Part shown: piece after piece, positions 8,680 through 17,598 of the stretch | Layout of the letters: each line of letters opens with the position of its first letter | How positions within the stretch are numbered: position 1 is the first letter of the stretch | Origin: an uncultured Acidimicrobiales bacterium | GTDB lineage: Bacteria; Actinomycetota; Acidimicrobiia; Acidimicrobiales; SHLQ01 | DNA length: 54,265 nucleotides | Assembly (NCBI GenBank): GCA_938038785.1 | Contig: CALHTB010000001.1 | Location: 1 to 54,265, forward strand | Direction: 5' to 3' | Made by a program: the position numbers and the translations under genes | The notes under the pieces: model-generated | What the model was told of the DNA's origin: nothing | What the model saw: only the letters and a program-made list of their open reading frames with translations | Database searches by the model: none

Positions 8680-11460
8680 ATGACTTCTCACAACCCTGAT
8701 CTCCAACAGACCGACCAGGTCGCCTCGCTGTTGTCGACAGTGCCGTTCGGTCTCGTCGTAATCGATGAACAGCATCGTGTGCAAGCAGCCAACGCCCAGG
8801 CGCTCTCGGTGCTCGGACTTGAGGCAGCTTCGAATCAGCCCGTGATCGATTTGCTGGCTGATCCGGCCGAGAGCTTGTTGCTTGACGAGACGTTCCGCTC
8901 GGCCAGCGAGGGCTCTACCGTTCGCCGGTCATTTCAGCTGCGGACCGCTGGGATGCTGCGCGGGGTCGACTTCCAGTGTTGGCCACAGCAGACCGCCTCG
9001 GGCCCTGTGGTGCTGGCCATGGTCGAGACCGCGGCTGCCGACGACCAGGCTCGCCAGATACGCGACCTCATTGCGCGCAGCCCGCAAGGCATGGCGAGGC
9101 TCATCGACAGCACGACGATGACCGAGGTCAACACGCGCTGGACCGAGATCACCGGCCAGACCGCTGCCGACGCCGCCGGTCTTGGCTGGCTCAGTCGGGT
9201 CGACGAGGACGGTCGGGACGACTTCCGTGCGGCTCTGCTTGCTGCAACCCAGAAGGGCGAGGGCGTTCGAGGTCGGCTCCGGGTCATCACCACCGGTGGC
9301 GAATATCGCTGGCTTGATGTCACCACCACTCCCCTGTCGCAGCCCGGCGCTTCGCTGCTGTCGTTCGACGACACCACCGCCGACATCGACGCGGCCCGCC
9401 GGGCCGAGGAACTGTCTCGGGTACTCGAAGCAACCAAGGACCTTGTTTGCATCCTGAGCCCCGACGGCCAATCGGTGGTGTGGCTGAACGACACGATGGC
9501 CGAAGTGCTCGGAACCGACGTCACCCCGTTGCGTATCCAACAGCTGCTCGACGGCACAGCCATTCCCGAGTTCGGCACCACTGCGCTTTCTTCGGTGCAA
9601 GAGACCGGAACATGGCGGGGCGAGACGACGCTGGTTGGCGCCGACGGCCGGCCTATCCCGGTGTCGGCCATGTTGGTGGCCCACGAGAACGCCTCGGGCG
9701 CGAACGAAGCAATTTCACTGGTTGCCCGCGACCTCACCGAGCTTCGGGCCGCGCAAGCACAGATCGCCGAATCCGAGAATCGGATGCACGCGCTAGTCGA
9801 GAACGCTGCCGACCTGCTCGTGGTCATTCGCGAGAACGGCACCGTCATTTATGCATCTCCTGCGGTCGAGCGGGTGCTGGCTCATCAGCCTGGCAGCCTC
9901 GGCGGTGTTGACATCATCGAACTCGTCCACCCCGACGACTTGGATAGGGCTTATGAGATGGCTGGGGCCGTCCTCGGCGATGGCGCGGTGCCTGGCCCGA
10001 ACCCAGTCACAACAGCGCTTCGCATCGCCCATGGCGACGGCTCGTATCGAAACCTCGAGGTCACCGCCAACAACCTGCTCGACAACCCTGCCGTTGGTGG
10101 CATCGTCCTGAACGCCAAAGACGTGACCGACCGGGTAGCGGCCACCGAACAGCTCGAAGCCCAGGCCTACCACGACGACCTCACTGGCCTTCCGAATCGA
10201 GCCCTGCTCATCGAGCGCATGGGCGATTCGCTTCGCCGAGCTCGCGACCGACGTCTGCTCGTCGGGCTTTTGTTTCTCGACCTCGACCGTTTCAACGTGG
10301 TCAACGAGTCGCTCGGTCATCAAGCTGGCGATGACCTGTTGAACGAAGTTGCGTCACGTATCGAAGGCGTTATCCGCCCGGGTGATGTCGTCGCCCGTCT
10401 CGGAGGCGACGAGTTCGCCGTCGTTATCAGCGACATGCTTCGCCGTGGCGACGCAGTGGTTGCGGCCCGCCGACTTCGCAAGGCGCTGACCCAACCAATT
10501 CGCATCGGCGACCAGACCGCGGTCATCACAACCTCGATCGGCATCGCGATTGCCGAAGGGCAAGAACATCCCGATGATCTTCTCCGCGACGCCGATACTG
10601 CCCTTCGCCGGGCCAAGGAAAAGGGTCGCGACCTCGCGGTGGTATTTGACGATCATCTCCGCGACCAGGCTGTGCGCCGCCTCGAGGTCGAGAACAAGTT
10701 GCGCCATGCCATCGAACACGATGCGCTCGTCGTTCATTACCAGCCGGTGCTCAAAGCCAGCGATGGCCGGCTTGCCGGGTCAGAGGCGCTCGTGCGTATC
10801 CGCAATGAAGACGGCTCGTTGGTTATGCCAGGCGAGTTCATCGATGTCGCCGAGGATTCGGGGCTCATTTCAACGCTGGGCCATCAAGTGCTTGTGAAGG
10901 CAGTTCGCCAGACAGCAAAATGGTCGCGCATGGGCGTTCCTGGCCAGGATCCGCTTTCGATTGCGGTGAACGTGTCGGCTCGACAACTTACCGATCCCAA
11001 CTACGTCGAGAACCTTCGCCTCGAGCTCGAAACCGCTGGTCTCGCTCCCGAGCAGCTTGCGATCGAGCTCACCGAAAGTGCGCTCATCGACGGCAACCCC
11101 ACCACCGAAGCTTCGCTGCAACGCCTGCGTGACCTCGGCATCCGAATTGGGCTCGACGACTTCGGCACCGGGTTCTCTTCGTTGTCATACCTGAAGCGCT
11201 TCCCGATCAGCTTCTTGAAGGTCGACCGCAGTTTCGTGAACGGCCTTGGGGTTGACGAGGACGATTCGGCGATCACTCGCGCCACCATTGCGCTGGCCCA
11301 TGGCCTCAACCTCACCGTCGTGGCCGAAGGTGTCGAGACCGAAGACCAGCTCGACCAGCTCGCTGCCCTCAAGTGCGATCTGGTGCAGGGATATTTGTTC
11401 TCCAAGCCGATCGACCCGACTGAGTTCGAGTCATTCCTCGGCAAGCGCTGGACGTCGTAG
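8680..11460 (+). CDS. PAS-GGDEF-EAL cyclic-di-GMP turnover protein
   Basis: 926 residues with no signal peptide or membrane helices. Several PAS sensor modules fill about residues 15-490 (near 15-120, 130-235, 245-355 and 370-490). A GGDEF diguanylate cyclase domain (about 500-660) has an intact RLGGDEF motif near residue 572. An EAL phosphodiesterase domain (about 675-920) has GSEALVRI, NVSARQL, ELTES, DDFGTGFSSLSYLKRFP and VAEGVET all present. Both catalytic signatures are intact, so it may make and degrade c-di-GMP. The ATG is preceded by only a weak ribosome site. A G+C hairpin lies downstream. Confidence 0.93.
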   Translation: MTSHNPDLQQTDQVASLLSTVPFGLVVIDEQHRVQAANAQALSVLGLEAASNQPVIDLLADPAESLLLDETFRSASEGSTVRRSFQLRTAGMLRGVDFQCWPQQTASGPVVLAMVETAAADDQARQIRDLIARSPQGMARLIDSTTMTEVNTRWTEITGQTAADAAGLGWLSRVDEDGRDDFRAALLAATQKGEGVRGRLRVITTGGEYRWLDVTTTPLSQPGASLLSFDDTTADIDAARRAEELSRVLEATKDLVCILSPDGQSVVWLNDTMAEVLGTDVTPLRIQQLLDGTAIPEFGTTALSSVQETGTWRGETTLVGADGRPIPVSAMLVAHENASGANEAISLVARDLTELRAAQAQIAESENRMHALVENAADLLVVIRENGTVIYASPAVERVLAHQPGSLGGVDIIELVHPDDLDRAYEMAGAVLGDGAVPGPNPVTTALRIAHGDGSYRNLEVTANNLLDNPAVGGIVLNAKDVTDRVAATEQLEAQAYHDDLTGLPNRALLIERMGDSLRRARDRRLLVGLLFLDLDRFNVVNESLGHQAGDDLLNEVASRIEGVIRPGDVVARLGGDEFAVVISDMLRRGDAVVAARRLRKALTQPIRIGDQTAVITTSIGIAIAEGQEHPDDLLRDADTALRRAKEKGRDLAVVFDDHLRDQAVRRLEVENKLRHAIEHDALVVHYQPVLKASDGRLAGSEALVRIRNEDGSLVMPGEFIDVAEDSGLISTLGHQVLVKAVRQTAKWSRMGVPGQDPLSIAVNVSARQLTDPNYVENLRLELETAGLAPEQLAIELTESALIDGNPTTEASLQRLRDLGIRIGLDDFGTGFSSLSYLKRFPISFLKVDRSFVNGLGVDEDDSAITRATIALAHGLNLTVVAEGVETEDQLDQLAALKCDLVQGYLFSKPIDPTEFESFLGKRWTS

Positions 11461-11612
11461 TATCGACTCGGCCCTGACGGGCTTCCCCGAACCCGAGTTT
11501 CATCTCTCCGAGCTGAAACATCGCATTGAGAAAGCGCTCGAGGGGAGCGGAGCTCGCGTAGCGACCATGACGGCTTCCGCGGATCTCGACCGGAAGTGTC
11601 GAGAACAAAACA

Positions 11613-11645
11613 GAAATCGGCCGCCCCGGAGGGCGGCCGATTTCG
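11613..11645. terminator. Strong hairpin between the GGDEF-EAL gene and the tRNA-like gene
   Basis: A 13-bp stem (GAAATCGGCCGCC pairing with its complement) with a 7-nt loop lies 150 bp past the GGDEF-EAL stop and 15 bp past the 3' end of the minus-strand tRNA-like gene. It could serve both. The rest of 11461-11612 shows no gene. Confidence 0.75.
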
Positions 11646-11660
11646 TGTTGTCGTGTTTTG

Positions 11661-11734
11661 CGCGCCCCCAGGGAGTCGAACCCCAAACCTTCCCAGAAAG
11701 CACCGGGTGCTCTATCCAATTGAGCTATGAGCGC
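11661..11734 (-). tRNA. tRNA-Arg-like gene with an irregular anticodon arm
   Basis: 74 nt. The body matches a bacterial tRNA-Arg: acceptor GCGCTCA against GGGGCGC (last pair A-G mismatched), D arm GCTCAATTGGATAGAGC with A20, T loop TTCGACT and discriminator G, as in several tRNA-Arg(TCT). The anticodon region does not fit. A 5-bp stem (CCCGG/CTGGG, with one G-U) leaves only a 6-nt loop, TGCTTT. Forcing a 7-nt loop gives two stem mismatches and no U33. TCT occurs nearby but out of register. It may be a degenerate tRNA gene, or there may be a base error. No CCA is encoded. Confidence 0.6.
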
Positions 11735-11862
11735 TGGATTTGTCTTTCGGGTTTCCCCGGCGGACATTCAGAGCTACGACAGGTTTGACGTGGACCTTGA
11801 CCACAATGTCGCGAAACTGTCGATATTTGGGCCGAACGACCAGGTCAGCTGGTTACGCAGGC

Positions 11863-12453
11863 CTAGGAAAGTCGCGCTTTGAGGGCTCGAAACGCTCGCC
11901 CGCGGTGTGAGATTGCGTGTTTGGTCGTGGGATCCATCTCGGCGAATGTTTGGTTGCGGCCGTCGCTGGGCACGAAGATTGGGTCGTACCCAAAGCCGCC
12001 GTTGCCTGCTTCGCTCAGCGCGATGTGTCCTTCGACGACACCGTGGGCAACGACCTCGGATCCGTCGGGGTATGCGAGCAGAGCTACGGTGCGAAAGCGC
12101 GCAGTGCGACTGGCCAGAGGTACGCCCTTGAGCACGGCCAAGGTCTTGGCCACGTTGTCGGCGTACGTCGCGTTCTCGCCCGCAAAGCGGGCGGTGTGTA
12201 CGCCTGGGGCACCGTCGAGGTGGTCGATCTCGAGGCCGGTGTCGTCGGCGATTGCGGGCTGGCCGGTCGCTTTGCAGATGGCAACTGCTTTCAGGCGGGC
12301 GTTGCCTTCGAGGGTGTCGGCATCCTCGACAACGTCGGGAACATCGGCTGGGCGCGGTTGAATGTTGGCAACGTCGGCCATCAAGATCGCGATTTCTTCG
12401 ACCTTGTCTGGGTTTGCGCTTGCCATGACCACCGTAGGCAGGGCTTCAGTCAT
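11863..12453 (-). CDS. rdgB: Non-canonical purine NTP pyrophosphatase (dITP/XTP)
   Basis: 196 residues of the HAM1/RdgB family, which hydrolyses ITP, dITP and XTP to monophosphates and keeps deaminated purines out of nucleic acids. Motifs seen: SANPDKVEEI at the N terminus, ADDTGLEIDHLDGAPGVHTARFAG, GFGYDPIF and KHAISHRGRA near the end. It starts 15 bp after the stop of rph on the same strand, matching the rph-rdgB pair widely conserved in actinobacteria, so they are probably co-transcribed. Confidence 0.95.
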   Translation of the reverse strand: MTEALPTVVMASANPDKVEEIAILMADVANIQPRPADVPDVVEDADTLEGNARLKAVAICKATGQPAIADDTGLEIDHLDGAPGVHTARFAGENATYADNVAKTLAVLKGVPLASRTARFRTVALLAYPDGSEVVAHGVVEGHIALSEAGNGGFGYDPIFVPSDGRNQTFAEMDPTTKHAISHRGRAFRALKARLS

Positions 12454-12468
12454 CGTTCTTCCAAAACC

Positions 12469-13203
12469 TCAAGCGTCGCGTGGGGGCAATTCGGCAGGCG
12501 GCGTTGACAGCACGCCCTTTTGCGCCTCGGTGATGGTGGCTATTCCGCTAGCTGCAAGGTCGAGCATGTCGTTCAGACGGTCGCGCCCAAACACTGCACC
12601 TTCGGCGGTGCCTTGAATCTCGATGAAGTTTCCGTCGCCGTCCATGACGACGTTCATGTCGACTTCGGCGTTGGCATCTTCGATGTAGGGAAGGTCGAGC
12701 ACGGGGATGCCGTCCATAATGCCAACCGAGATCGCGGCGCATTCAGTGCGGATTGGGTTAGTTTCGAGCTCGCCGGCGATCATCATGCGGGTGATCGCAT
12801 CGTGGAGCGCCACGTAACCGCCGGTGATCGATGCGGTGCGGGTGCCGCCGTCGGCTTGGAGCACGTCGCAGTCGATAGTGATTTCCTTCTCGCCGAGAAC
12901 GCCCATGTCGACAACGGCGCGAAGTGAGCGTCCGATGAGCCGCTGGATTTCCTGGCTGCGGCCCGAGGTTCGGCGACGGATGCGGTCGGGGCTCGAGCCT
13001 GGGAGCATCGAGTATTCGGCGGTGACCCATCCCTTGCCGGTATCACGCATCCAACGAGGCACATCGTCAGATACCGAGGCGGTGCAGATCACCCGGGTGC
13101 GACCAAACGACACAAGCGCTGAACCGGCGCAGGTATCGACAAAGTCTCGTTGGAAGGACAGTGGGCGGAGCTCGTCGTTTGCACGACCGTCTGGGCGAGT
13201 CAT
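12469..13203 (-). CDS. rph: Ribonuclease PH
   Basis: 244 residues. RNase PH is a phosphorolytic 3'-5' exoribonuclease that trims tRNA 3' ends. Family features are clear: the N-terminal [38 protein letters not shown], the RxxxGR segment [22 protein letters not shown], and [17 protein letters not shown]. Length is typical. It heads an rph-rdgB operon and, in the wider order, follows murI and the MBL hydrolase as in mycobacteria, but here a VWA lipoprotein gene sits between. Confidence 0.96.
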   Translation of the reverse strand: MTRPDGRANDELRPLSFQRDFVDTCAGSALVSFGRTRVICTASVSDDVPRWMRDTGKGWVTAEYSMLPGSSPDRIRRRTSGRSQEIQRLIGRSLRAVVDMGVLGEKEITIDCDVLQADGGTRTASITGGYVALHDAITRMMIAGELETNPIRTECAAISVGIMDGIPVLDLPYIEDANAEVDMNVVMDGDGNFIEIQGTAEGAVFGRDRLNDMLDLAASGIATITEAQKGVLSTPPAELPPRDA

Positions 13204-13258
13204 TCCGAGAATCTACTCTCACCCACTTGTTTTGCGCGATTCCACAGGGTGGACGCGT

Positions 13259-13291
13259 AAGTGCCCCGCCCGGGAGCTGGGCGGGGCACTT
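13259..13291. terminator. G+C-rich hairpin upstream of rph
   Basis: A 13-bp perfect stem (AAGTGCCCCGCCC and its complement) with a 7-nt loop lies between the VWA gene and rph. It can end transcription coming from the VWA gene before rph, separating the two units. Confidence 0.7.
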
Positions 13292-13312
13292 CGTAGCTAC
13301 AACAAAGCCAAA

Positions 13313-13343
13313 CTGACATCCGGAGTCTGACCCCGGATGTCAG
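13313..13343. terminator. Hairpin just past the VWA lipoprotein gene
   Basis: An 11-bp perfect stem (CTGACATCCGG and its complement) with loop AGTCTGACC lies 10 bp beyond the stop of the minus-strand VWA gene. The loop shares AGTCTGACCCC-like bases with the hairpin at 19285-19297, so it may belong to a dispersed intergenic repeat. Confidence 0.7.
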
Positions 13344-13353
13344 CTAGCGACTG

Positions 13354-15222
13354 TTAGCGGCGGAACCCGAATCGATCGACTTGGTCGACCAGGTCAGCGA
13401 ACTCGTCGAACTCGTCGGTGTCGATGCTTCGTGCCAGCGAGTTGACCTCGTCGGCGAGACGACCAAGCTCAACGCCGTCGGCGTAGGGGTTGTCACGAAG
13501 GATCTCAGCGAACGAAGCAACGACGGTTGCCTGCTGGAAGTCGTCGGGGGTGTCGGTCCAGCGAGCTTCGATGTCTCGCATGTCGATGTCCTCGTCGATT
13601 TCGATGACCTCGCCGGTGTCGGGGTCTTGCCAACGTAGGTTGACGATGCCGAGCTCGGCACGGTCGTCGATGCCTACGCTGCGGTCGAGGCGAACCTCAT
13701 AGATGGCGGTTGCCTGGTGCCCAGCACCTAGCTCGCCAGCGTCAACTTCGTCGTTGCGGAAGTCGCTGTCGCGAACGCCACGGTTCTCGTAGCCAATGAG
13801 GCGGTACTCGTCGACGACGTCTTCGTCGAACTCGACCTGAATCTTGGCGTCGATCGCTGCGGTGATGAGCGTCGAGGTGAGCTCTTCGCTGAAGAGGCGC
13901 TCGGCCTCGTCGATGGTGTCGACGTAGGAGTAGAAGCCGTCGCCTTGGTCTGCGAGCTGTTCCATGGTCGTGTCGTTGAAGCCGTTGAGGCCATAGCCGA
14001 CGGTTACCAGGCCGATGCCACGGTCAGCGTCGCCTCGGATGCGGTCGCCGAGGGCGTCGACGCTGGTGATGCCTGCGTTTGCGAGGCCGTCAGAGGCAAC
14101 GATGACTCGGTTGACGCCATCTTCACGGAACGCTTCACGAGCGAGGTCGTAACCGGTGTCGAGGCCTGCCTGAAGGTTGGTCGATCCGCCGGTGCGAAGG
14201 TTGTCGATGGCCCGAAGGATGTCGTCACGGTTACGGACTGCGGTTGGCTCGAGCACGATGTCTGAGCTTCCCGAGTAGGTCACGATGGCGACGGTGTCGT
14301 CACGGTTGAGCTCTTCGACGAGCAGTGCGAGCGACTCACGAACGAGTCCAAGGCGGTCGGAACGGTTCATCGAGCCCGAGGTGTCGACCACGAAGGTGAG
14401 GGCGACGGGCTTGCGCTCGGCGTCTTCGACGATCTCGGCTTGTACGCCTACACGGACAAGCCAGTTGTCTTCGTTGAATGGCGATGGGCCGCCATCGACG
14501 TCGACGTTCAAGCCGTTACGTGGTGCGTCGTAGTCGTAGTCGAAGAAGTTGACGTATTCCTCGACACGAACCGATTCGCGTGGAGGGATGTCGCCTTCTT
14601 GGATGAAGCGGCGGCCGATGGTGTAGCTGCCGGTGTCGACGTCGAGCGAGAAGGTCGACAGGTTGTCGTCACGGGTTTCGATAAAGGTACGGATGCCGTA
14701 GTCGGTGAATCGAGGATCCTGGCTTGGGGCCGGTTCGATCTCGATGGGCTCGTCTTCTTCTTCAACCGTGTTGAACAGGCCGGTGCCGTCTTCGACTTCG
14801 TCGGTGCGGTCACGGGCGGCCGGCGCGGTCGTGGTTGAGGGAGCGGCGGAAGAGGGCTCATCGGCTTCGACGCGGACACTATCGAGAGCCTCGGCTTCGC
14901 CCGACAGGGCGAATTCTTCGGACATTGCGTCGCCGTCTTCCATAGCGTCGTCTTCCATAGCCTCCTCGTCTTCCATGGCCTCGTCGACCGAGTCATCGGT
15001 GAAGACCCTGGTGTCGCCGGAATCGTCGGAGCCAGATTCGACTGCGTCAACGGCGTCGCCAGCAGCATCAGTCGCCTCGGCCGCGCTATCTGAGGAGGAC
15101 GTAGTATCGGAGGCGTCGCTGCCACATGCGGTTGCGATTAGGACAAGGGCGAGGAGCAGTGCGAGCAATCGTCGGACCGCCGAGCCCTGGGGTGTTTTTT
15201 GGGTTTGCGTTGTTGTAGCCAT
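13354..15222 (-). CDS. VWA-domain lipoprotein (YfbK-like)
   Basis: 622 residues. It starts with a lipoprotein signal (basic start, hydrophobic RRLLALLLALVLIATAC, lipobox Cys followed by GSD), so it should be anchored on the outer face of the membrane. A long acidic low-complexity linker (about 35-150) contains repeated AMED/DAME units. A YfbK-type N-terminal domain follows (STFSLDVDTGSYTIGRRFI, EEYVNFFDYDY), then a von Willebrand A domain with a complete MIDAS start (DTSGSMNRSD, about residue 285), and a C-terminal DUF3520-like part. The molecular role is unknown. Its position between the MBL hydrolase and rph interrupts a conserved actinobacterial block. Confidence 0.88.
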   Translation of the reverse strand: MATTTQTQKTPQGSAVRRLLALLLALVLIATACGSDASDTTSSSDSAAEATDAAGDAVDAVESGSDDSGDTRVFTDDSVDEAMEDEEAMEDDAMEDGDAMSEEFALSGEAEALDSVRVEADEPSSAAPSTTTAPAARDRTDEVEDGTGLFNTVEEEDEPIEIEPAPSQDPRFTDYGIRTFIETRDDNLSTFSLDVDTGSYTIGRRFIQEGDIPPRESVRVEEYVNFFDYDYDAPRNGLNVDVDGGPSPFNEDNWLVRVGVQAEIVEDAERKPVALTFVVDTSGSMNRSDRLGLVRESLALLVEELNRDDTVAIVTYSGSSDIVLEPTAVRNRDDILRAIDNLRTGGSTNLQAGLDTGYDLAREAFREDGVNRVIVASDGLANAGITSVDALGDRIRGDADRGIGLVTVGYGLNGFNDTTMEQLADQGDGFYSYVDTIDEAERLFSEELTSTLITAAIDAKIQVEFDEDVVDEYRLIGYENRGVRDSDFRNDEVDAGELGAGHQATAIYEVRLDRSVGIDDRAELGIVNLRWQDPDTGEVIEIDEDIDMRDIEARWTDTPDDFQQATVVASFAEILRDNPYADGVELGRLADEVNSLARSIDTDEFDEFADLVDQVDRFGFRR

Positions 15223-15378
15223 GCATGTTCTACGTCGGCACGTTCACCCAAGTTCCCGAGAAAGATGACAGTTTCATTACAGCCAAACATCTCAATAGCC
15301 ACAGGAACGGGCAACTAGTTCCAGGGTTAACCACCCAGCGTAGTTCTAGGATTTCGGGGCCGGCGCGGCCAAGGGTCC

Positions 15379-16230
15379 CTATGGAGTGAAGGTGCGGCCG
15401 GGAGCTGCGAGTTCTACCGAGCCGGAGAACTCCGCTGTTGTTGCCGTCATGCGTTCAGCGGCATCGTGTCCGGGCGGGATGTGGGTGATCACGAGCTTGC
15501 CGACACCAGCGGCAGCTGCACGGATTCCAGCCTCACGACCAGAGACATGTGGGATGTCGGCATCTTCAAGTTCGATTGGCAGTGTGGTTTCATACACCAA
15601 CAAGTCGATCGGCATGTTGAAGTTCGCGGGCGACCAATCTGGCCCAGTGTCGGCCGAGTACGCCACCGACGCCCCACCGGATTCGACTCGGATCGCCAAG
15701 GTTTCGACCGGATGGTCGGTGAGGGTAAACGAAAAGCTGAGGTCGCCAATTTGGAGGGTTGAACTGGCGTCGATGGTGGTCCAATCGAACGTGCCCTCTG
15801 TGGCACTGGAGCATGCTGCGTCGAGTAGCGCCCGGGTGCCCGCAGTGCCGTAGACCGGAACAGTCGAGTCGTCGAGGCCCCATCGGTACGCGTGATACAG
15901 CGACGGCAACTCGGTCCAGTGATCGGGATGCTCGTGGCTGACGACGATCGCGTCGAGGTCGGCCAAGTCGATGTGACGCTGCAGCTCCATGCTTGAACCG
16001 GGGCCAGCGTCGAGCAGCACCGAAGTCGAATTGGTTTGCACCAGGTACGCCGAGCACGAGGCGTTGGGGGCGCTGTACGTGCCAGAGCAGCCAATGACGG
16101 TGAGTCGCAGGCCGTTCGGGTTGGCAGCATTGAGGTTGGCAGCGTTTGAGGACTCAATGTTTGGAGACTCAATGTTTGGAGACTCAATGTTTGGAGACTC
16201 AGTGTTTGGAGACTCAGTGTTTGAGGTCAT
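15379..16230 (-). CDS. MBL-fold phosphodiesterase-like hydrolase (Rv1339-like)
   Basis: 283 residues. The metallo-beta-lactamase metal motif is HEHPDHW, with a later His in LVITHIPPGHD, and CSGTYSAPNASCSAYLV at the start of the fold. In Mycobacterium the gene between murI and rph is Rv1339, reported as an atypical cAMP phosphodiesterase. The same neighbourhood here suggests an orthologue, though substrate is inference. ATG at 16230 is 2 bp after the murI stop (TAAccATG), implying translational coupling; a TTG start 15 bp upstream is less likely. Residues 3-30 are a repetitive Asn/Glu/Ser/Pro tract encoded by tandem 15-bp units. Confidence 0.88.
   Translation of the reverse strand: MTSNTESPNTESPNIESPNIESPNIESSNAANLNAANPNGLRLTVIGCSGTYSAPNASCSAYLVQTNSTSVLLDAGPGSSMELQRHIDLADLDAIVVSHEHPDHWTELPSLYHAYRWGLDDSTVPVYGTAGTRALLDAACSSATEGTFDWTTIDASSTLQIGDLSFSFTLTDHPVETLAIRVESGGASVAYSADTGPDWSPANFNMPIDLLVYETTLPIELEDADIPHVSGREAGIRAAAAGVGKLVITHIPPGHDAAERMTATTAEFSGSVELAAPGRTFTP
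16151..16225. repeat. Five tandem 15-bp repeats in the MBL gene 5' end
   Basis: Five head-to-tail copies of a 15-bp unit (GACTCAATGTTTGGA; the last two have G for the second A) lie immediately after the start codon of the MBL hydrolase. They encode five ESPN[IT]-like pentapeptides without shifting frame. Copy number could vary by slippage without breaking the gene. Confidence 0.95.
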
Positions 16231-16232
16231 GG

Positions 16233-17033
16233 TTACGGGTTCCAATGGCCAACATTGTCGAGCTCGGGGCCCAACAGCATTCGGCCGATTCGGGCGAACT
16301 CATCGATGTCGCCTGATGAGAGAAACACCGGCGGCACGGGCGTTCCTTCCCGCGTTGTCCGGTTGTTCATCAGCATCGACCGCACTTCAAACGCGGTTTC
16401 GTCGGCGGACGAGACGAGCACGACATCGCGGCCCACAGCCTCGGCGATTGTTCGAGCGAGAAACGGATAGTGCGTACACCCAAGCAATAGCGCATCGACC
16501 TTGGCCTCGACGATGGGCGACAGCAGCCGCTCGGCGAGTACCCGAACCTGGTCGCTTTGTAGCTCTCCTCGCTCGACGAATTCCACAAAGCCCGGGCAGG
16601 CCGCACACGTAAGCCGAACTGCCTCGTCGGCTTCGGCCACCGCGTCTTGGTAGGCACCGCTGCCGATGGTCCCCACCGTGCCAATAACGCCAACGTGATT
16701 CGACTCGCTGACCTTGAGCAACGACGCTACACCCGCATCGATGACGCCGACGATTGGCGTGTCGTAGGTGGATTGCAGGTCGGCGAGCGCCGCAGCAGAT
16801 GCGGTGTTGCATGCCACGACGACCAATTTCACGTCGTATTCGTCGATAAGCCAACGGGTGATCTCATGGCTGTACTCGCGCACATCAGCCTGGGGCTTGT
16901 TGCCATATGGGTAGCGGCCGGTGTCGCCAACGTAAATAAGACGCTCGTTTGGCAGAAGGTCGATGAGCGCGCGTGCCACGGTAAGCCCGCCGAAGCCACT
17001 GTCAAAAACGCCAATCGGACGGTCGTCCACCAC
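16233..17033 (-). CDS. murI: Glutamate racemase
   Basis: 266 residues. MurI converts L- to D-glutamate for peptidoglycan. Signatures: IGVFDSGFGGLTVARAL at the N terminus, GDTGRYPYGNK, first catalytic Cys75 in VVACNTASA, the VIDAG segment and the second catalytic Cys in LGCTHYPFL. The start is one of two consecutive GTG codons. It is divergent from smpB with a gap of 19 bp, so the promoters must overlap the coding starts, and it is tightly followed by the MBL hydrolase. Confidence 0.96.
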   Translation of the reverse strand: MVDDRPIGVFDSGFGGLTVARALIDLLPNERLIYVGDTGRYPYGNKPQADVREYSHEITRWLIDEYDVKLVVVACNTASAAALADLQSTYDTPIVGVIDAGVASLLKVSESNHVGVIGTVGTIGSGAYQDAVAEADEAVRLTCAACPGFVEFVERGELQSDQVRVLAERLLSPIVEAKVDALLLGCTHYPFLARTIAEAVGRDVVLVSSADETAFEVRSMLMNNRTTREGTPVPPVFLSSGDIDEFARIGRMLLGPELDNVGHWNP

Positions 17034-17052
17034 CCCACGTTAGCCTCAGTGG

Positions 17053-17589
17053 GTGGCTACGAAGAACGCAAACAAGCGCGCTAAGCACGGCAAGCAAAAG
17101 CCGGGCATTACCGGTCTCGAGAAAAAGATCGTTGCTTCGAACCGTCGCGCCCGCCGCGACTTCTCGATTTCTGACACTTACGAGTGCGGCATGGTGTTGC
17201 GTGGATCCGAAGTGAAGTCGCTTCGCGAATCGCAAGTACAGATGGGCGAGGCTTATGGCCGTATCGACGATGGCGAGCTGTGGTTGCTCGGTCTGAACAT
17301 CTCGCCGTATGCGTCAACCGGGTCATCGTCGTTCGGCCACGTTCCTGATCGCCACCGCAAATTGCTGTTGCATCGCACCGAGATCGACCGGATCGAGGCG
17401 AAGGTAATGCGCGAGCGCTTGGCCATCGTGGCCCTGTCGATCTACTTCATCGGTGGAAGAGCCAAGGTCGAGATCGGCATTGCTAAGGGCAAGAAGGAAT
17501 ACGATCGTCGACAAGACATTGCCCAGCGCGACGCTGACCGCGAGGCCGAGCGAGCAATGTCAAAAGCAAACCATCGCGAGCATTACTAG
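17053..17589 (+). CDS. smpB: SsrA-binding protein
   Basis: 178 residues. SmpB brings tmRNA to stalled ribosomes for trans-translation. The core is clear: NRRARRDFSISDTYECGMVLRGSEVKSLRE, a central segment ending in HRTEIDRIEAKVMRERLAIVALSIYF, and the basic C-terminal tail (AKGKKEYDRRQDIAQRD). A lysine-rich N-terminal extension of about 25 residues precedes the conserved part. The start is GTG. Its RNA partner, ssrA, lies 8.5 kb downstream in this window. The pgi gene follows after 9 bp. Confidence 0.96.
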   Translation: MATKNANKRAKHGKQKPGITGLEKKIVASNRRARRDFSISDTYECGMVLRGSEVKSLRESQVQMGEAYGRIDDGELWLLGLNISPYASTGSSSFGHVPDRHRKLLLHRTEIDRIEAKVMRERLAIVALSIYFIGGRAKVEIGIAKGKKEYDRRQDIAQRDADREAERAMSKANHREHY

Positions 17590-17598
17590 GAGTCCATC

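Noticed and set aside
14940-15000. Repeats in the VWA gene linker as a CRISPR-like or insertion feature
   Set aside because: They are short in-frame acidic codon repeats (AMED units), normal for a flexible linker.
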